A stretch of DNA of 53,426 nucleotides from JAWLDA01 sp041686855 (GCA_041686855.1 JAWLDA010000022.1:1-53426); one strand, 5' to 3'. Counted from the stretch's first letter, positions 7,905-16,745 are shown. Notes: generated by a model from the sequence alone, not told the origin. Made by a program: numbers and translations.

Positions 7905-8663
7905 ATGTCGTTCCCTATCATTGGCATTACGACGCGGGGGCGGAATACGAGGCGGCGGTTTGCCGTTGGCGTCTCGTACGTCGAGGCGGTTCGTCGAGCC
8001 GGCGGAATCCCTGTGCTCATTCCCCCGGAAGAAGAGCGGTTACACGAGCTTTTGGAGAGCCTCGACGGATTGGTGCTCACGGGCGGCGGTGACATCGATC
8101 CGGCGCGCTACGGCGAATCGACCCACGAGAGCGTCTATGAGGTGAACGCCGCGCGGGACGGAAGCGAGATCGCCCTTGTCCAAGCGGCGCTCAGAAGGCA
8201 GACGCCACTCTTTGGCATCTGCCGAGGCGCGCAGGTGATCAACGTCACGCTCGGCGGCTCACTCATCATCCACTTACCCGAGCCTGAGCTCGAGGATCAG
8301 GCCGCTGTGCGTCATCGCAATGGGAATAAGTCAGCGCGCCATGCGGTCACCGCTGCGCCCGACTCGCGCCTTGCGTCCCTCATGGGCGCGTGCGACGTCA
8401 TTCCCGTCTCACACCACCACCAAGCCGTTCGGGACGTGGCGTCTACGCTAGAGGTCGTTGCCCACGCTCCTGACGGTGTTATCGAAGCCTTAGAGATGCC
8501 TGGACATCCGTTCCTGATTGCAGTGCAGTGGCATCCCGAGCTCTCTGCAGCGAAGGATCCCACCCAGCAACGGCTCTTTGATCGGTTTGTGGAGGCGGCC
8601 GCGGTGTACGCCGCCCATGACCGACGCCCCGATTGGAGACTTGCTCTGGAAAATGCTGTCTAG
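7905..8663 (+). CDS. Gamma-glutamyl-gamma-aminobutyrate hydrolase family (peptidase C26)
   Basis: A 252-residue class I glutamine-amidotransferase-fold hydrolase of the PuuD type. It carries the oxyanion region LTGGGDIDPARYG near residue 60, the nucleophile elbow FGICRGAQ (catalytic Cys) near residue 105, and QWHPE (His and Glu of the triad) near residue 210. PuuD cleaves gamma-glutamyl-GABA in putrescine breakdown; the partner genes of that pathway are not here, so another gamma-glutamyl substrate is possible. The ATG at 7905 follows a ggagg that is locked in a hairpin. It sits inside the sugar-acid block in the same orientation, 59 bases after the sialidase-like gene. Confidence 0.85.
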   Translation: MSFPIIGITTRGRNTRRRFAVGVSYVEAVRRAGGIPVLIPPEEERLHELLESLDGLVLTGGGDIDPARYGESTHESVYEVNAARDGSEIALVQAALRRQTPLFGICRGAQVINVTLGGSLIIHLPEPELEDQAAVRHRNGNKSARHAVTAAPDSRLASLMGACDVIPVSHHHQAVRDVASTLEVVAHAPDGVIEALEMPGHPFLIAVQWHPELSAAKDPTQQRLFDRFVEAAAVYAAHDRRPDWRLALENAV

Positions 8664-8947
8664 GAACATATAGGATATTGGGCGCGAATCGCTGGTCCGA
8701 CGTCAAATGGATGGAACCAACGCCGAAGGCCGCCCGATGGATGTTTGAACAAACGCTACCTAGGCCGCGTTGACCTGGGGTTTTGGGCAGGAATCAATTG
8801 GAAGGCGAACCTAACAGGTGCACGTCCTCTGTAAGTCATATCACCTAAAGTATACGATTGGTTGTGTTATACAAGCATGGTGCAAAAAGGATTCGAACAA
8901 AACGGGTTGGACCAAAAATGTTTGGAACAAAAGGAGGTTTCACCATC

Positions 8948-10219
8948 GTGACAGTGCAGAACGTGCGCTTCCCTGCGATGATCATGGCAGTTGCGCTATT
9001 AGTGCTCGGCACGCTCAGTCTCTCGGCCTTCGCGCAAGACGAGATTGTGATTCGTTACGCCGATACGATGTCGGACCCGCAAGAGCGGACGGGTGAAGGG
9101 GAGATCCTGCGCGAACTCCTCGATCTCTTTATGGAGCAGAATCCTGGGATCAAGGTCGAGGTGGTCTGGGAGTCGGACAATTTTGATGTGCAGTACCTTG
9201 GGGGAGTCTCGCCGGACGTGGCCCGGTTTACGCAGGAGCCCCTGCGTCGGCGTGCCGCGAACAACATGCTGCTCCCTCTTGACGAGTTCATCGCCCGTGA
9301 TCAGTACGATTTGAGTGAGCTCTTCCCGGCGGTCTTAAACGAAGGCTTCACCCACAACGGGCAACTCTACGGCATGCCGATGTACTTTGGCACGCTGGCG
9401 GCTCACTACAATGTAAACATGTTTAACGAGGCGGGGCTTGGGCATCCGACATCGCCCAACTGGTCCTGGGAGACTGACTTCGTCGAGGCAGGCCGCAAGC
9501 TGGCCAAGGACCGCGACGGAGACGGCGTCATGGATCAGACGATCGCAACGTATCACTCGAGTAACCTGCTGGCGCCGTTGATGGCCGCCCGAGGCAGCGC
9601 CTTTGTCTCAAATGACCTGACTGAATGGCTGGGCGCCGGCGCCTCGACGGTCGCGACGCTACAGTGGATGCAAGATCAGATTCACCAAAGCAGGATCGTT
9701 GCACACCCGCAGTCCGATCGGCCCGCGTTTGTGGCGGGACGCACCGCCTTCCAACCCTTTGGCTCGTGGGGGCTGGCCGGCATGTACCGAGATCTCTCCT
9801 TTGAGTGGGCGCTTGCCGAGATGCCCGTCAGTGAAGTGACGGGACGCCGCGGCACCCGGTGGAACGCCGACGGATGGGCGATTTCAAATCAGACCGAGCA
9901 CCCCGAAGCCGCGTGGAAGCTCGTGAAATTTATCAGCTCTCCCGAGGCGCAGGAGATCATCGCTCGGGGTCGTCTGGGAATTCCGGCGCACATCGCCGTG
10001 GCCCGGGAACTCTTTGCCGATCCGACGACGCCCCAAGATGAGAACGCCTTTCTCTACGCTGTGGATTATATGTGGATTGACAAGCGGCACGAGGTGGCCC
10101 GAGAGACCAAGGACTACATTGCCAGAGCTCTCAACGATGTGATCAACGGACTGAAGCCTGCTCGAGCCGCGATGGACGAGATTACGGCCTCGGTCGAAGC
10201 AGGGCTCAGCGCTAAGTAA
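8948..10219 (+). CDS. ABC transporter sugar-binding protein (family 1)
   Basis: A 423-residue secreted solute-binding protein. The GTG at 8948 is chosen because AAGGAGG lies 10 bases upstream; it gives a signal peptide with a hydrophobic core (MIMAVALLVLGTLSLSA) and a probable AFA-QD cleavage site. The mature part has the usual family 1 pattern: FMEQNPGIKVEVVW, PDVARFTQEPLRR, LPLDEFI, GMPMYFGTLAAHYN, and EHPEAAWKLVKFISSPEAQ near the end. No lipobox Cys is seen. It should deliver a carbohydrate to a membrane transporter, but no permease or ATPase gene is adjacent or anywhere in this window. The 284-bp gap before it holds no gene; an AT-rich segment around 8845-8875 could be its promoter. Confidence 0.88.
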   Translation: MTVQNVRFPAMIMAVALLVLGTLSLSAFAQDEIVIRYADTMSDPQERTGEGEILRELLDLFMEQNPGIKVEVVWESDNFDVQYLGGVSPDVARFTQEPLRRRAANNMLLPLDEFIARDQYDLSELFPAVLNEGFTHNGQLYGMPMYFGTLAAHYNVNMFNEAGLGHPTSPNWSWETDFVEAGRKLAKDRDGDGVMDQTIATYHSSNLLAPLMAARGSAFVSNDLTEWLGAGASTVATLQWMQDQIHQSRIVAHPQSDRPAFVAGRTAFQPFGSWGLAGMYRDLSFEWALAEMPVSEVTGRRGTRWNADGWAISNQTEHPEAAWKLVKFISSPEAQEIIARGRLGIPAHIAVARELFADPTTPQDENAFLYAVDYMWIDKRHEVARETKDYIARALNDVINGLKPARAAMDEITASVEAGLSAK

Positions 10220-10272
10220 ACCGTCGATCTTAGCCTCGTAGTGCTGAGCAGCGGTTGTAGAGGTGGAGGTGA

Positions 10273-11412
10273 ATGAGACCCATGACGTACCGCGTTGGAA
10301 TTGTAGGAGAGACAGGGCGCGGGGGATACGGACACAGTCTGGACGTCGCCTTTAGGAATGTGCCGAATGCACGTGTGGTCGCCGTCGCCGACCCCGACGA
10401 GCGGGGCAGAGAGCGGGCAGCCGAACGGACCGGCGCCGACTCCATGTACAGCGACTACACGGAGATGCTCTCTCGGGAACGGCTCGATATCGTGGCAATC
10501 TGTCCACGCTGGTGTGACCGCCACGCCGACGTGGTGGTAGCTGCGGCCGCGGCAGGTGTCAAAGGAATCTTCTGCGAGAAACCGATGGCGCCCACGCTTG
10601 CTGATGCGGACCGCATGGTCGAGGCGTGCGAGCAGGCGGGTGTCCGCATGGCCGTCGCCCATCGGCGCGTGAGCGGATACGAGTTGCACGCCAAGCGCCT
10701 CATTCAAGAGGGACGCATCGGAGACGTACGCACGATCCGAGGCATGGGCAAGGGTGACCACCGAGCGGGCGCCGAGGACATGGCCGTCTTAGGGACCCAC
10801 CTTATGGACAGCATGCGGTTCTTTGCCGCCAGCGACGTCCTATGGGCCCACGGGCACGTCACACAGGATGGACGTGAGGTGAGCCCGGCCGACGTGCGCG
10901 ACGGGGCAGAGGGGATCGGTCTCCTCGCAGGCAATGGTGTCTCGGCCTACTTCGCGTTCGCCAACGGGGTGACGGCGACGTTTGAGTCGTATGCGAGCGA
11001 CCGGCCCGGCGCCGAGCGCTTTGGCATCGAGATTTGCGGAACGAAGGGGATCATCTCGGTGCGCAACTCGCCTCGCGGGGAGATGCACCTCTACCCCTAC
11101 GGCACCGTGCTCCCTTCCGATGACGAGGTTGCGTGGGAACGGGTCCTCCTCGGCGAGTGGGAGGCTCACGAGGACGGCCGTCCTCGCTTGGGCAAGGAGT
11201 GGACCCAGCGGAGCAACGAGATGATCGTCACGGAGTTGATCCAAGCGATCGCAGAGGACCGGGAGGTGTCAGGTGTCTCCAGCGCGAGGGACGCGCGGGC
11301 GGCGCTGGAGATGATTCACGCGGTGCATTGGTCACAGCGGTTAAAGACGCGAGTGTACTTCCCGCTTGAGGAGCGCGGCAATCCGTACAGTGATTGGACG
11401 GACGCCTCGTAA
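10273..11412 (+). CDS. Gfo/Idh/MocA family oxidoreductase (copy 1)
   Basis: A 379-residue NAD(P)-dependent sugar or sugar-acid dehydrogenase. The Rossmann start is VGIVGETGRGGYG, the conserved CEKPMAP motif (catalytic-region Lys) lies near residue 100, and a GTHLMDSMRFF helix with the conserved His lies near residue 177. The C-terminal GFO_IDH_MocA_C domain is present (EICGTKGIISV). A ggaggtga immediately precedes the ATG; a second ATG at 10282 is possible. It follows the sugar-binding protein by 53 bases, which suggests it acts on the imported sugar. The substrate is unknown. In other bacteria this family includes the oxidoreductase that handles 2,7-anhydro-N-acetylneuraminate, relevant given the lyase and sialidase upstream. 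Confidence 0.85.
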   Translation: MRPMTYRVGIVGETGRGGYGHSLDVAFRNVPNARVVAVADPDERGRERAAERTGADSMYSDYTEMLSRERLDIVAICPRWCDRHADVVVAAAAAGVKGIFCEKPMAPTLADADRMVEACEQAGVRMAVAHRRVSGYELHAKRLIQEGRIGDVRTIRGMGKGDHRAGAEDMAVLGTHLMDSMRFFAASDVLWAHGHVTQDGREVSPADVRDGAEGIGLLAGNGVSAYFAFANGVTATFESYASDRPGAERFGIEICGTKGIISVRNSPRGEMHLYPYGTVLPSDDEVAWERVLLGEWEAHEDGRPRLGKEWTQRSNEMIVTELIQAIAEDREVSGVSSARDARAALEMIHAVHWSQRLKTRVYFPLEERGNPYSDWTDAS

Positions 11413-11523
11413 CAACGTTGGCGCCGGCGCTCTCAAGTGAGTGCGGACGTTGGTGCTCGTCCTTGGCGTGCAGGCCATCTCCAGCTGCTGCCAGGAGTTG
11501 GAGGCGCTCCACCTGAATCTTAT

Positions 11524-11542
11524 CGATCAACATATACGATCG
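11524..11542. promoter_or_regulatory. Inverted repeat, candidate operator
   Basis: CGATC and GATCG arms are separated by nine AT-rich bases, 68 bases before the ATG of the GntR-type regulator gene. It could be an autoregulatory site for that regulator. The arms are short, so this is a suggestion only. Confidence 0.3.
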
Positions 11543-11609
11543 GAACGTCGTGAGGGCGCTCGAAAGAGCGCTCGAGAGGGCCAATCGACGGGATGAGGGA
11601 GACGAGCAC

Positions 11610-12272
11610 ATGACAAAGCACCAACGAGCCTACTCCTACTTGCACGAGCGCATCGTTCGAGGTGAGTTTCGCCCCGGGAGGCGGTTGGTCATTGCAAAGT
11701 TGGCCGAAGAGCTGGAGATGAGCGAGATACCGGTGCGGGAGGCGGTGAAGCGCCTCGAGGCCCAAGGGCTCGTGCAGTACGACCCGTATGTGGGCCCGGT
11801 GGTAGCCAAGATCTCCAATCAAGAGGTCGCCGAGACGCTCGAGTTGTTGGCTCATCTCGAAGGGCTCGCCACCAAACTGTCGGCGGGCCGCTTGGGTGAG
11901 GAGCACTTTCAACGCTTGGATGAGATCGTCCAAGAGATGCATCGAGCGGTCGAGGCGCGGGATGGAGAGGCGTACCAAAAGCTAAACCAGGTGTTTCACA
12001 CGACCATCTACGAGGTGACGCCGAATCAGGTGCTCTTGCGGCTCATCAGCAATCTGTTTGACCATACCGAGCGCTTGTGGGCGGGCGAGCCCAAGCGTCG
12101 CCTCCTCTTCTCCGACGACGGCCACCTGATGCAGTCGTTGCGGGAGCACGAACAGATCCTGGTCGCTCTGCGAGCCGGTGATGCCGAGGCCGCAGAGGCC
12201 CTCGTGCGGACGCACAAACGGTTGGCCAACCGCCGGATCGATCAGTGGTTGGCCACGTGGAACTTCGGCTAG
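11610..12272 (+). CDS. GntR family regulator, FadR subfamily
   Basis: A 220-residue transcription factor. The N-terminal winged helix (residues about 8-70) has YLHERIVRGEFRPGRRL, LAEELEMSEIPVREAVKRLE and the GLV wing typical of GntR proteins. The all-helical C-terminal FCD domain (about 80-210) includes FHTTIYEVTPN and a final HEQILVALRAGDAEAAEALVRTH with a metal/ligand-binding His. FadR-type regulators commonly respond to sugar acids or carboxylates. ATG at 11610 is chosen because homology starts there; an upstream in-frame ATG (11550) would add about 20 residues without similarity. Its TAG abuts the ATG of the next gene, so the two are coupled. It is the likely local regulator of the catabolic block. 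Confidence 0.88.
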   Translation: MTKHQRAYSYLHERIVRGEFRPGRRLVIAKLAEELEMSEIPVREAVKRLEAQGLVQYDPYVGPVVAKISNQEVAETLELLAHLEGLATKLSAGRLGEEHFQRLDEIVQEMHRAVEARDGEAYQKLNQVFHTTIYEVTPNQVLLRLISNLFDHTERLWAGEPKRRLLFSDDGHLMQSLREHEQILVALRAGDAEAAEALVRTHKRLANRRIDQWLATWNFG

Positions 12273-13325
12273 ATGGGAGCTGACGGCACTTTGGAGAGAC
12301 CTCTTCGACTCGCTTTGGTCGGCACGAAACATCCGCACAGCTCGCTGTATCAAGAGCTTCTGCGGCACATTCCCTCTGTAGAAGTCGTAGCTGTCTGCGA
12401 CGACGGCGGCGGGGTGATCCCGGCGAATCAAGCGCTTCCGATCGTCACCGACCTTGATGAGCTTCTCGCTCGAGAGTCATTCGACGCCGCCGTTGTCACC
12501 GTTCCCAACAATCGGGGCGTCCAGACACTCCTGCCCCTGGCGGCGGCCGGGAAGCACATCCTGGCTGACAAGCCGGTCTGCCGCAACGCAGATGAGATGC
12601 GCCGCATCCTGGCGGAGACGGAGCGGGCCGGCGTCTGCTTCGCGGTCGGATACAACAATCGCTTCCAGCCCGCGCACGAACGGGCGCGAGAGCAGGTGCG
12701 ATCCGGCGAGTTGGGCACGCTCTTTGCAGTACAGGGGCATTTGTTCACGACGGATGTGCGGGCCCGGGATCCGGAGCACTTCCTCTTTGACCGGGAGGTT
12801 AGTGGCGGGGGCGTCCTGCACTGGCTGGGGTGTCATGTGTTGGATCTGATGCTGGACCTCGTTCCCAGTGAGCCCGTCGACGTGACGGGACACGTCTCCA
12901 CCCTCAGCCAGATGGACCTCAATGTCGAGGACGTGGGCGGCTTCTCCGTACGCTTTGCCAACGGCGTCGTCGGCACGCTCGTCGCCGGCTACACCATCCC
13001 CTTTGAGACCGACTCACCGTACCTGGAGTCGCCCAAAGATACCGAACTGACGGTGTGGGGGAGCCGGGGGCGCCTCACCTACCAACCGATGGGCCCGAAT
13101 GCGGTGGCGGAGTGGTACCAGGCGCAAGGCGACCAGCCGGTGAGGGAGTCACGGGAGTACCTCCTTCCGCCGTTCCCCGGGTACACGGGATGGTTGGGGA
13201 AGCGCCTCGTCGATGACTTTGTGGCAAGTGTGAACGAAGGGCGTCCGCCGCGGGCGGGCGCCAGGGATAACCTCAAGGTGTTGGACGTGTTGGATGCCGT
13301 TTACGCGCGGGCAGGGACGATTTGA
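12273..13325 (+). CDS. Gfo/Idh/MocA family oxidoreductase (copy 2)
   Basis: A 350-residue predicted NAD(P)-dependent oxidoreductase. The nucleotide-binding loop is LALVGTKHPHSS, which departs from the standard GxGxxG. The motif LADKPVCRN (DKP in place of the usual EKP) is near residue 90. GGGVLHWLGCHVLDLML near residue 180 carries the active-site HxxxD-type motif. The start codon directly follows the stop of the GntR gene, with no clear ribosome-binding site of its own, so translation is probably coupled. The unusual cofactor loop may reflect altered cofactor handling. Substrate unknown. Confidence 0.82.
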   Translation: MGADGTLERPLRLALVGTKHPHSSLYQELLRHIPSVEVVAVCDDGGGVIPANQALPIVTDLDELLARESFDAAVVTVPNNRGVQTLLPLAAAGKHILADKPVCRNADEMRRILAETERAGVCFAVGYNNRFQPAHERAREQVRSGELGTLFAVQGHLFTTDVRARDPEHFLFDREVSGGGVLHWLGCHVLDLMLDLVPSEPVDVTGHVSTLSQMDLNVEDVGGFSVRFANGVVGTLVAGYTIPFETDSPYLESPKDTELTVWGSRGRLTYQPMGPNAVAEWYQAQGDQPVRESREYLLPPFPGYTGWLGKRLVDDFVASVNEGRPPRAGARDNLKVLDVLDAVYARAGTI

Positions 13326-13382
13326 TCTCCACGGATTGATGGCGACGTGAGAGCGCCGCAATAAGGATGGTGGTTGTAAATT

Positions 13383-14615
13383 ATGTGTACAAAGAGTCGG
13401 TGTTACCGGGTAGCTGTTGTCGGCTGTCGCTCTCGCGGCCGGATTGCGGCGGGCGCCTATCACGCGCATCCCCGTACCAAACTGGTGGGGTTGTGCGATC
13501 TCAACGACGAGCGTCTCGAGCAGGCCGGTGAGCTGTTGGGCGTATCGGCGCTCTTTAGCGATTTGGACGAAATGATTCGGAGAACCACGCCTGACATCGT
13601 CGTGGTTGCCACCGGGACGGAGTTCCACCACGACCTGTGTATGCAGGCGCTGGAACACGGTGTCAACATCGACGTGGAGAAGCCTCTCTGCATCGATCTT
13701 GAGCAGGCGGACGCACTCGTGTCCAAGGCGCGCGAGAAAGGGGCGCGCACGGCCGTCCACCACCAGGGGCGGACCGGGCCGGCGATGCAAGCCGTTGTTA
13801 AGGCGCTGCAGGAAGGACGCATCGGCCAGCTGCGCCACGTCGACGCCACCGAGAAGGGTTACTACGCAGGGTACGGCCTGATGAATATCGGAACGCACCT
13901 GATCAACGCCATGCTCGAGGTGACTGGCCCCTGCCGTGAGGTGGCGGCCGTCGGTACGACCGGGGGAGAAGCGATTCGACCGGAGGATGTGCTGCAAGCC
14001 CCCGGGGGAATGGGCGTCGTCGCCGGAGAGCAGATCACCGCTTCGTATCGCTTTGACGGGAATGTGACGGGGACACTTCGCCAGCACAGGCTCGAGCGCA
14101 TCGATCCGGCCGCTGATGCGATTGAGATTCGCGGCGAAGAGGGGCGACTCTTTTGGCACGAGAGCGGCAAAGCGTGGTGGCTGAGGGTGCCGCACTTCGT
14201 CCCAGGCGATCAAGAGGCTGTTTGGGAGCCTCTTACGTTGACGCCGCCGGAGCACTTTGACCTCGCTCGGGTGCCGGGGAAGATCACCCACGCCACTGTG
14301 GACGAGTACTGCTACGTCGACGAGTTTGTGCGAGCGCTCGACGAGGACCGGGAGCACGCCTGCAGCTTTGAGCAGGGCCGACACGTCCTCGAAGTGATCA
14401 TGGGGACCTTTGAATCGCTGGCCTACCGCCGCTCGGTATCGCTGCCGCAACCCCTCAGGGATCATCCCCTGCTCCGCTGGCGTCGAGAGCACGGACTAGA
14501 GGCTCCTGAGCCCGGACCCCGTCCTTACCGTGAGTGGTTGGCGCTGGAGGACGAACGGTTGCGCGGGATGAGAGGCGCTGTCGCCAAAGACGCGGACAAG
14601 CTGGGCGTGCGCTAG
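13383..14615 (+). CDS. Gfo/Idh/MocA family oxidoreductase (copy 3)
   Basis: A 410-residue member, longer than its neighbours. It has VAVVGCRSRGRIAAGAY at the N-terminus, DVEKPLCIDL (EKP motif) near residue 100, and a GYYAGYGLMNIGTHLINAML helix with the active-site His. The C-terminal extension (from about residue 350) is rich in charged residues and ends with a region usually seen in secreted or sugar-acid members. An aaggatgg lies about 15 bases before the ATG. It belongs to the same plus-strand run as copies 1, 2 and 4. No substrate can be assigned. Confidence 0.82.
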   Translation: MCTKSRCYRVAVVGCRSRGRIAAGAYHAHPRTKLVGLCDLNDERLEQAGELLGVSALFSDLDEMIRRTTPDIVVVATGTEFHHDLCMQALEHGVNIDVEKPLCIDLEQADALVSKAREKGARTAVHHQGRTGPAMQAVVKALQEGRIGQLRHVDATEKGYYAGYGLMNIGTHLINAMLEVTGPCREVAAVGTTGGEAIRPEDVLQAPGGMGVVAGEQITASYRFDGNVTGTLRQHRLERIDPAADAIEIRGEEGRLFWHESGKAWWLRVPHFVPGDQEAVWEPLTLTPPEHFDLARVPGKITHATVDEYCYVDEFVRALDEDREHACSFEQGRHVLEVIMGTFESLAYRRSVSLPQPLRDHPLLRWRREHGLEAPEPGPRPYREWLALEDERLRGMRGAVAKDADKLGVR

Positions 14616-14677
14616 CGTCGCCAGCAACTTGCGGCCGGCAAACGACGGTCGGAGACGATGGAATCGCTCGTTTAAGA

Positions 14678-14701
14678 CGACCTGCAACACAGGGCAGGTC
14701 G
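14678..14701 (+). other. Intercistronic stem-loop
   Basis: CGACCTGC and GCAGGTCG form an 8-bp stem with an 8-base loop between two co-oriented genes. It ends about 7 bases before the ggagg of the next gene and does not cover it. There is no T-run, so RNA processing or attenuation is more likely than termination. Confidence 0.45.
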
Positions 14702-14720
14702 AGGAAATGGAGGAATCCCA

Positions 14721-15674
14721 GTGCGGTATTATTCAGTGAAGACACCCCAGGGAAGTCGCCTCGCGGTGAAGGACGGCGACACCTATATTGACCTGCAAAG
14801 GGCCTACGAGGCGGCCCTGGTCGATGGCGGCGCTTGCGCGACCCAGGAGGCCGCACGTCGGTTGGCCGGAACCCTCATTCCCGTCGATTTGCGGGAGTTG
14901 ATTGAGATGGGCGCGCAAGGAGCAGCAGCGACTCAAGAGGCGCTCCGCTTCGCGCAAGACGCTCGCACCGATGCGGAAGCGCCGTGGCGACTCCCCGCGA
15001 CGGCCGTGCACGTCGATGCCCCGGTTAGGACGCCCAAGAAGTTTTTCTGTATCGGACTCAACTACAGGGCGCATGCGGCCGAGTCCAACTCGGAGATCCC
15101 CAGTGAGCCACTCTTCTTTAACAAATTTGCGACGTCGATTACGGGGCCGACAGACGACGTCATTCACCAAGGTGACCTTACACAGAAGCTCGACTATGAA
15201 GTAGAGCTTGGCATCGTCATCGGCAAAAAGGGGAAGCGGATCCCCGAAGCTCAGGCGGCGGAGTACATCTTTGGGTACACGGTGGTCAACGACATCAGCG
15301 CCCGTGATCTGCAAAAGCGCGACGGCCAGTGGGTGAAGGGGAAAGCGCTCGACACGTACGCGCCGATGGGCCCGTGTGTCGTCACGGCCGACGAGCTCGA
15401 CGGAGGCAACCTCACTTTAAGGACTAAGGTGAACGGCGAGCTGCGCCAGGAGTCCAACACCTCAGATTTAATCTTTACGCTGCCCCAGTTGGTCTCGTAC
15501 CTGTCGCAACTGATCACGCTCGAGCCGGGCGACGTCATCATCACAGGGACGCCGTCGGGAGTCGGCGGGGCGATGAAACCGCCGAGTTTCCTGCGGCCCG
15601 GCGATGTGGTCGAGTGCGAAATCGATGGCATCGGGTTGCTGCGCAATGCGGTTGTTGCGGAGGACGGCGTGTAG
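14721..15674 (+). CDS. Fumarylacetoacetate hydrolase family protein
   Basis: A 317-residue metal-dependent enzyme of the FAH/2-hydroxyhepta-2,4-diene-1,7-dioate isomerase group. The catalytic domain begins near residue 107 with FFCIGLNYRAHAAE. It contains PLFFNKF, DYEVELGIVIGK (metal Glu residues), YTVVNDISARDLQKR with the metal Asp, and TGTPSGVGGAM near the end. A non-catalytic N-terminal domain precedes it. Family members hydrolyse or decarboxylate 2-keto acids, and several act in bacterial L-fucose, L-rhamnose or 2,4-diketo-3-deoxy-sugar-acid pathways, which suits this neighbourhood of dehydrogenases. The start is a GTG at 14721 with ggagg 8 bases upstream. Confidence 0.88.
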   Translation: MRYYSVKTPQGSRLAVKDGDTYIDLQRAYEAALVDGGACATQEAARRLAGTLIPVDLRELIEMGAQGAAATQEALRFAQDARTDAEAPWRLPATAVHVDAPVRTPKKFFCIGLNYRAHAAESNSEIPSEPLFFNKFATSITGPTDDVIHQGDLTQKLDYEVELGIVIGKKGKRIPEAQAAEYIFGYTVVNDISARDLQKRDGQWVKGKALDTYAPMGPCVVTADELDGGNLTLRTKVNGELRQESNTSDLIFTLPQLVSYLSQLITLEPGDVIITGTPSGVGGAMKPPSFLRPGDVVECEIDGIGLLRNAVVAEDGV

Positions 15675-15684
15675 CCTCCTCGAA

Positions 15685-15719
15685 CTCATCCCTAATGAGT
15701 TGCTTGAGGAAGGGATGAG
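15685..15719 (+). promoter_or_regulatory. Hairpin overlapping the ribosome-binding site of the next gene
   Basis: CTCATCCCT (15685-15693) and AGGGATGAG (15711-15719) form a perfect 9-bp stem between the FAH-family gene and the gene starting at 15726. The 3' arm and the bases just before it (gaggaaggg) are the only purine-rich ribosome-binding sequence for that gene, so it would be partly hidden. Confidence 0.5.
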
Positions 15720-15725
15720 CTGAGT

Positions 15726-16709
15726 ATGGCAGTTGGCATTGGAGTGATCGGGACCGGCAGCTTTGGCCGCAAACACGTGGCGGCGTACAGCGACCTGCCC
15801 CAGGCGCGGGTGGTGGCTGTGTACGATGCAAATAGGGAGCGGGCTGATGCCGTGGCGCGTGAGTTTGGCGTCGATGCGGTGTGTGAGAGCGTCCAGGCCC
15901 TTGTCGAGCGCCCCGACGTCGAGGCGGTGAGCATCGTCACGTCCGAGGATCAGCACCTCGAGCCCGCCTTGGCGGTCTTGGCCGCCGGCAAGCCCGTTAT
16001 GGTCGAGAAGCCGTTGGCGACGTCCGTCGAGGAGGCCCGCACGCTTGTCGACGCCGCTGAGGCGAGCCGCGGCTTTTTGCTGCCCGGACATCTGCTCCGG
16101 TTTGAGCTTCATTACGCAACGATCTACGAGCGCGTCCAAAGCGGTGAGTTTGGACAGCTCATCACGCTCACGGCTAGGCGGAATCGTACCTTCGGGCTCT
16201 TTGAGACGTATCAACGTACGCACCCTGCGCTGGAGACGATGATTCACGACATTGACTTGGCCTTGTGGTACGTTGGCGAGCGACCGACAAAGATTCACGC
16301 CTGGGCGCGCAACTCGGGCGGGTATGAGAATCCCAACGTGCTCAAAGCCGTCTTGGAGTTTCCCGGCGGCGTCTTGGCTACACTAGACACCTTTTGGACC
16401 CTCCCCGACAACGGCGGGATGGCGATCGACGACGCACTGCAGCTCGTCGGCCTCGATATGACGGCGAGCCTGGACTTCTCCCGTCCGGCCTTGGTCACGT
16501 GGGGCAAGGACGGCGCTAATGTGCCCGAGCTCAACTACGAGCCCGTGCTGATGGGCCGTGGCGTCGGGGCTTTGCGAGAAGAGCTTGCGTACTTCGTTGA
16601 CTGTGTCGCCTCAGGGCGGGAGCCAACCCGTGTCACGGCGGCGGATGGGCTCGCAGCTGTCGAAGTGGCTCGTGCCGTCATCGAAACAGCCGCGAAGAGG
16701 GAGGGCTAA
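15726..16709 (+). CDS. Gfo/Idh/MocA family oxidoreductase (copy 4)
   Basis: A 327-residue enzyme with a textbook cofactor loop (IGVIGTGSFGRKH), VEKPLATSVEEA near residue 96, and MIHDIDLALWYVG near residue 173, the HDxDxxxW active-site signature seen in inositol and myo-inositol-like dehydrogenases. It is the most canonical of the four paralogues. The gene is the last of the plus-strand catabolic block, and its ribosome-binding region lies in a hairpin. It converges on corA. Substrate unknown; a sugar or polyol is expected. Confidence 0.87.
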   Translation: MAVGIGVIGTGSFGRKHVAAYSDLPQARVVAVYDANRERADAVAREFGVDAVCESVQALVERPDVEAVSIVTSEDQHLEPALAVLAAGKPVMVEKPLATSVEEARTLVDAAEASRGFLLPGHLLRFELHYATIYERVQSGEFGQLITLTARRNRTFGLFETYQRTHPALETMIHDIDLALWYVGERPTKIHAWARNSGGYENPNVLKAVLEFPGGVLATLDTFWTLPDNGGMAIDDALQLVGLDMTASLDFSRPALVTWGKDGANVPELNYEPVLMGRGVGALREELAYFVDCVASGREPTRVTAADGLAAVEVARAVIETAAKREG

Positions 16710-16745
16710 CCGCCGCTACGATCCGGTGAGTCCGGCGGAGGAGTC

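Noticed and set aside
13149..14492. A 447-codon open frame on the minus strand
   Set aside because: It is antisense to a clear Gfo/Idh/MocA gene, has no recognisable motif and no ribosome-binding site. Long antisense frames are common in GC-rich genes.
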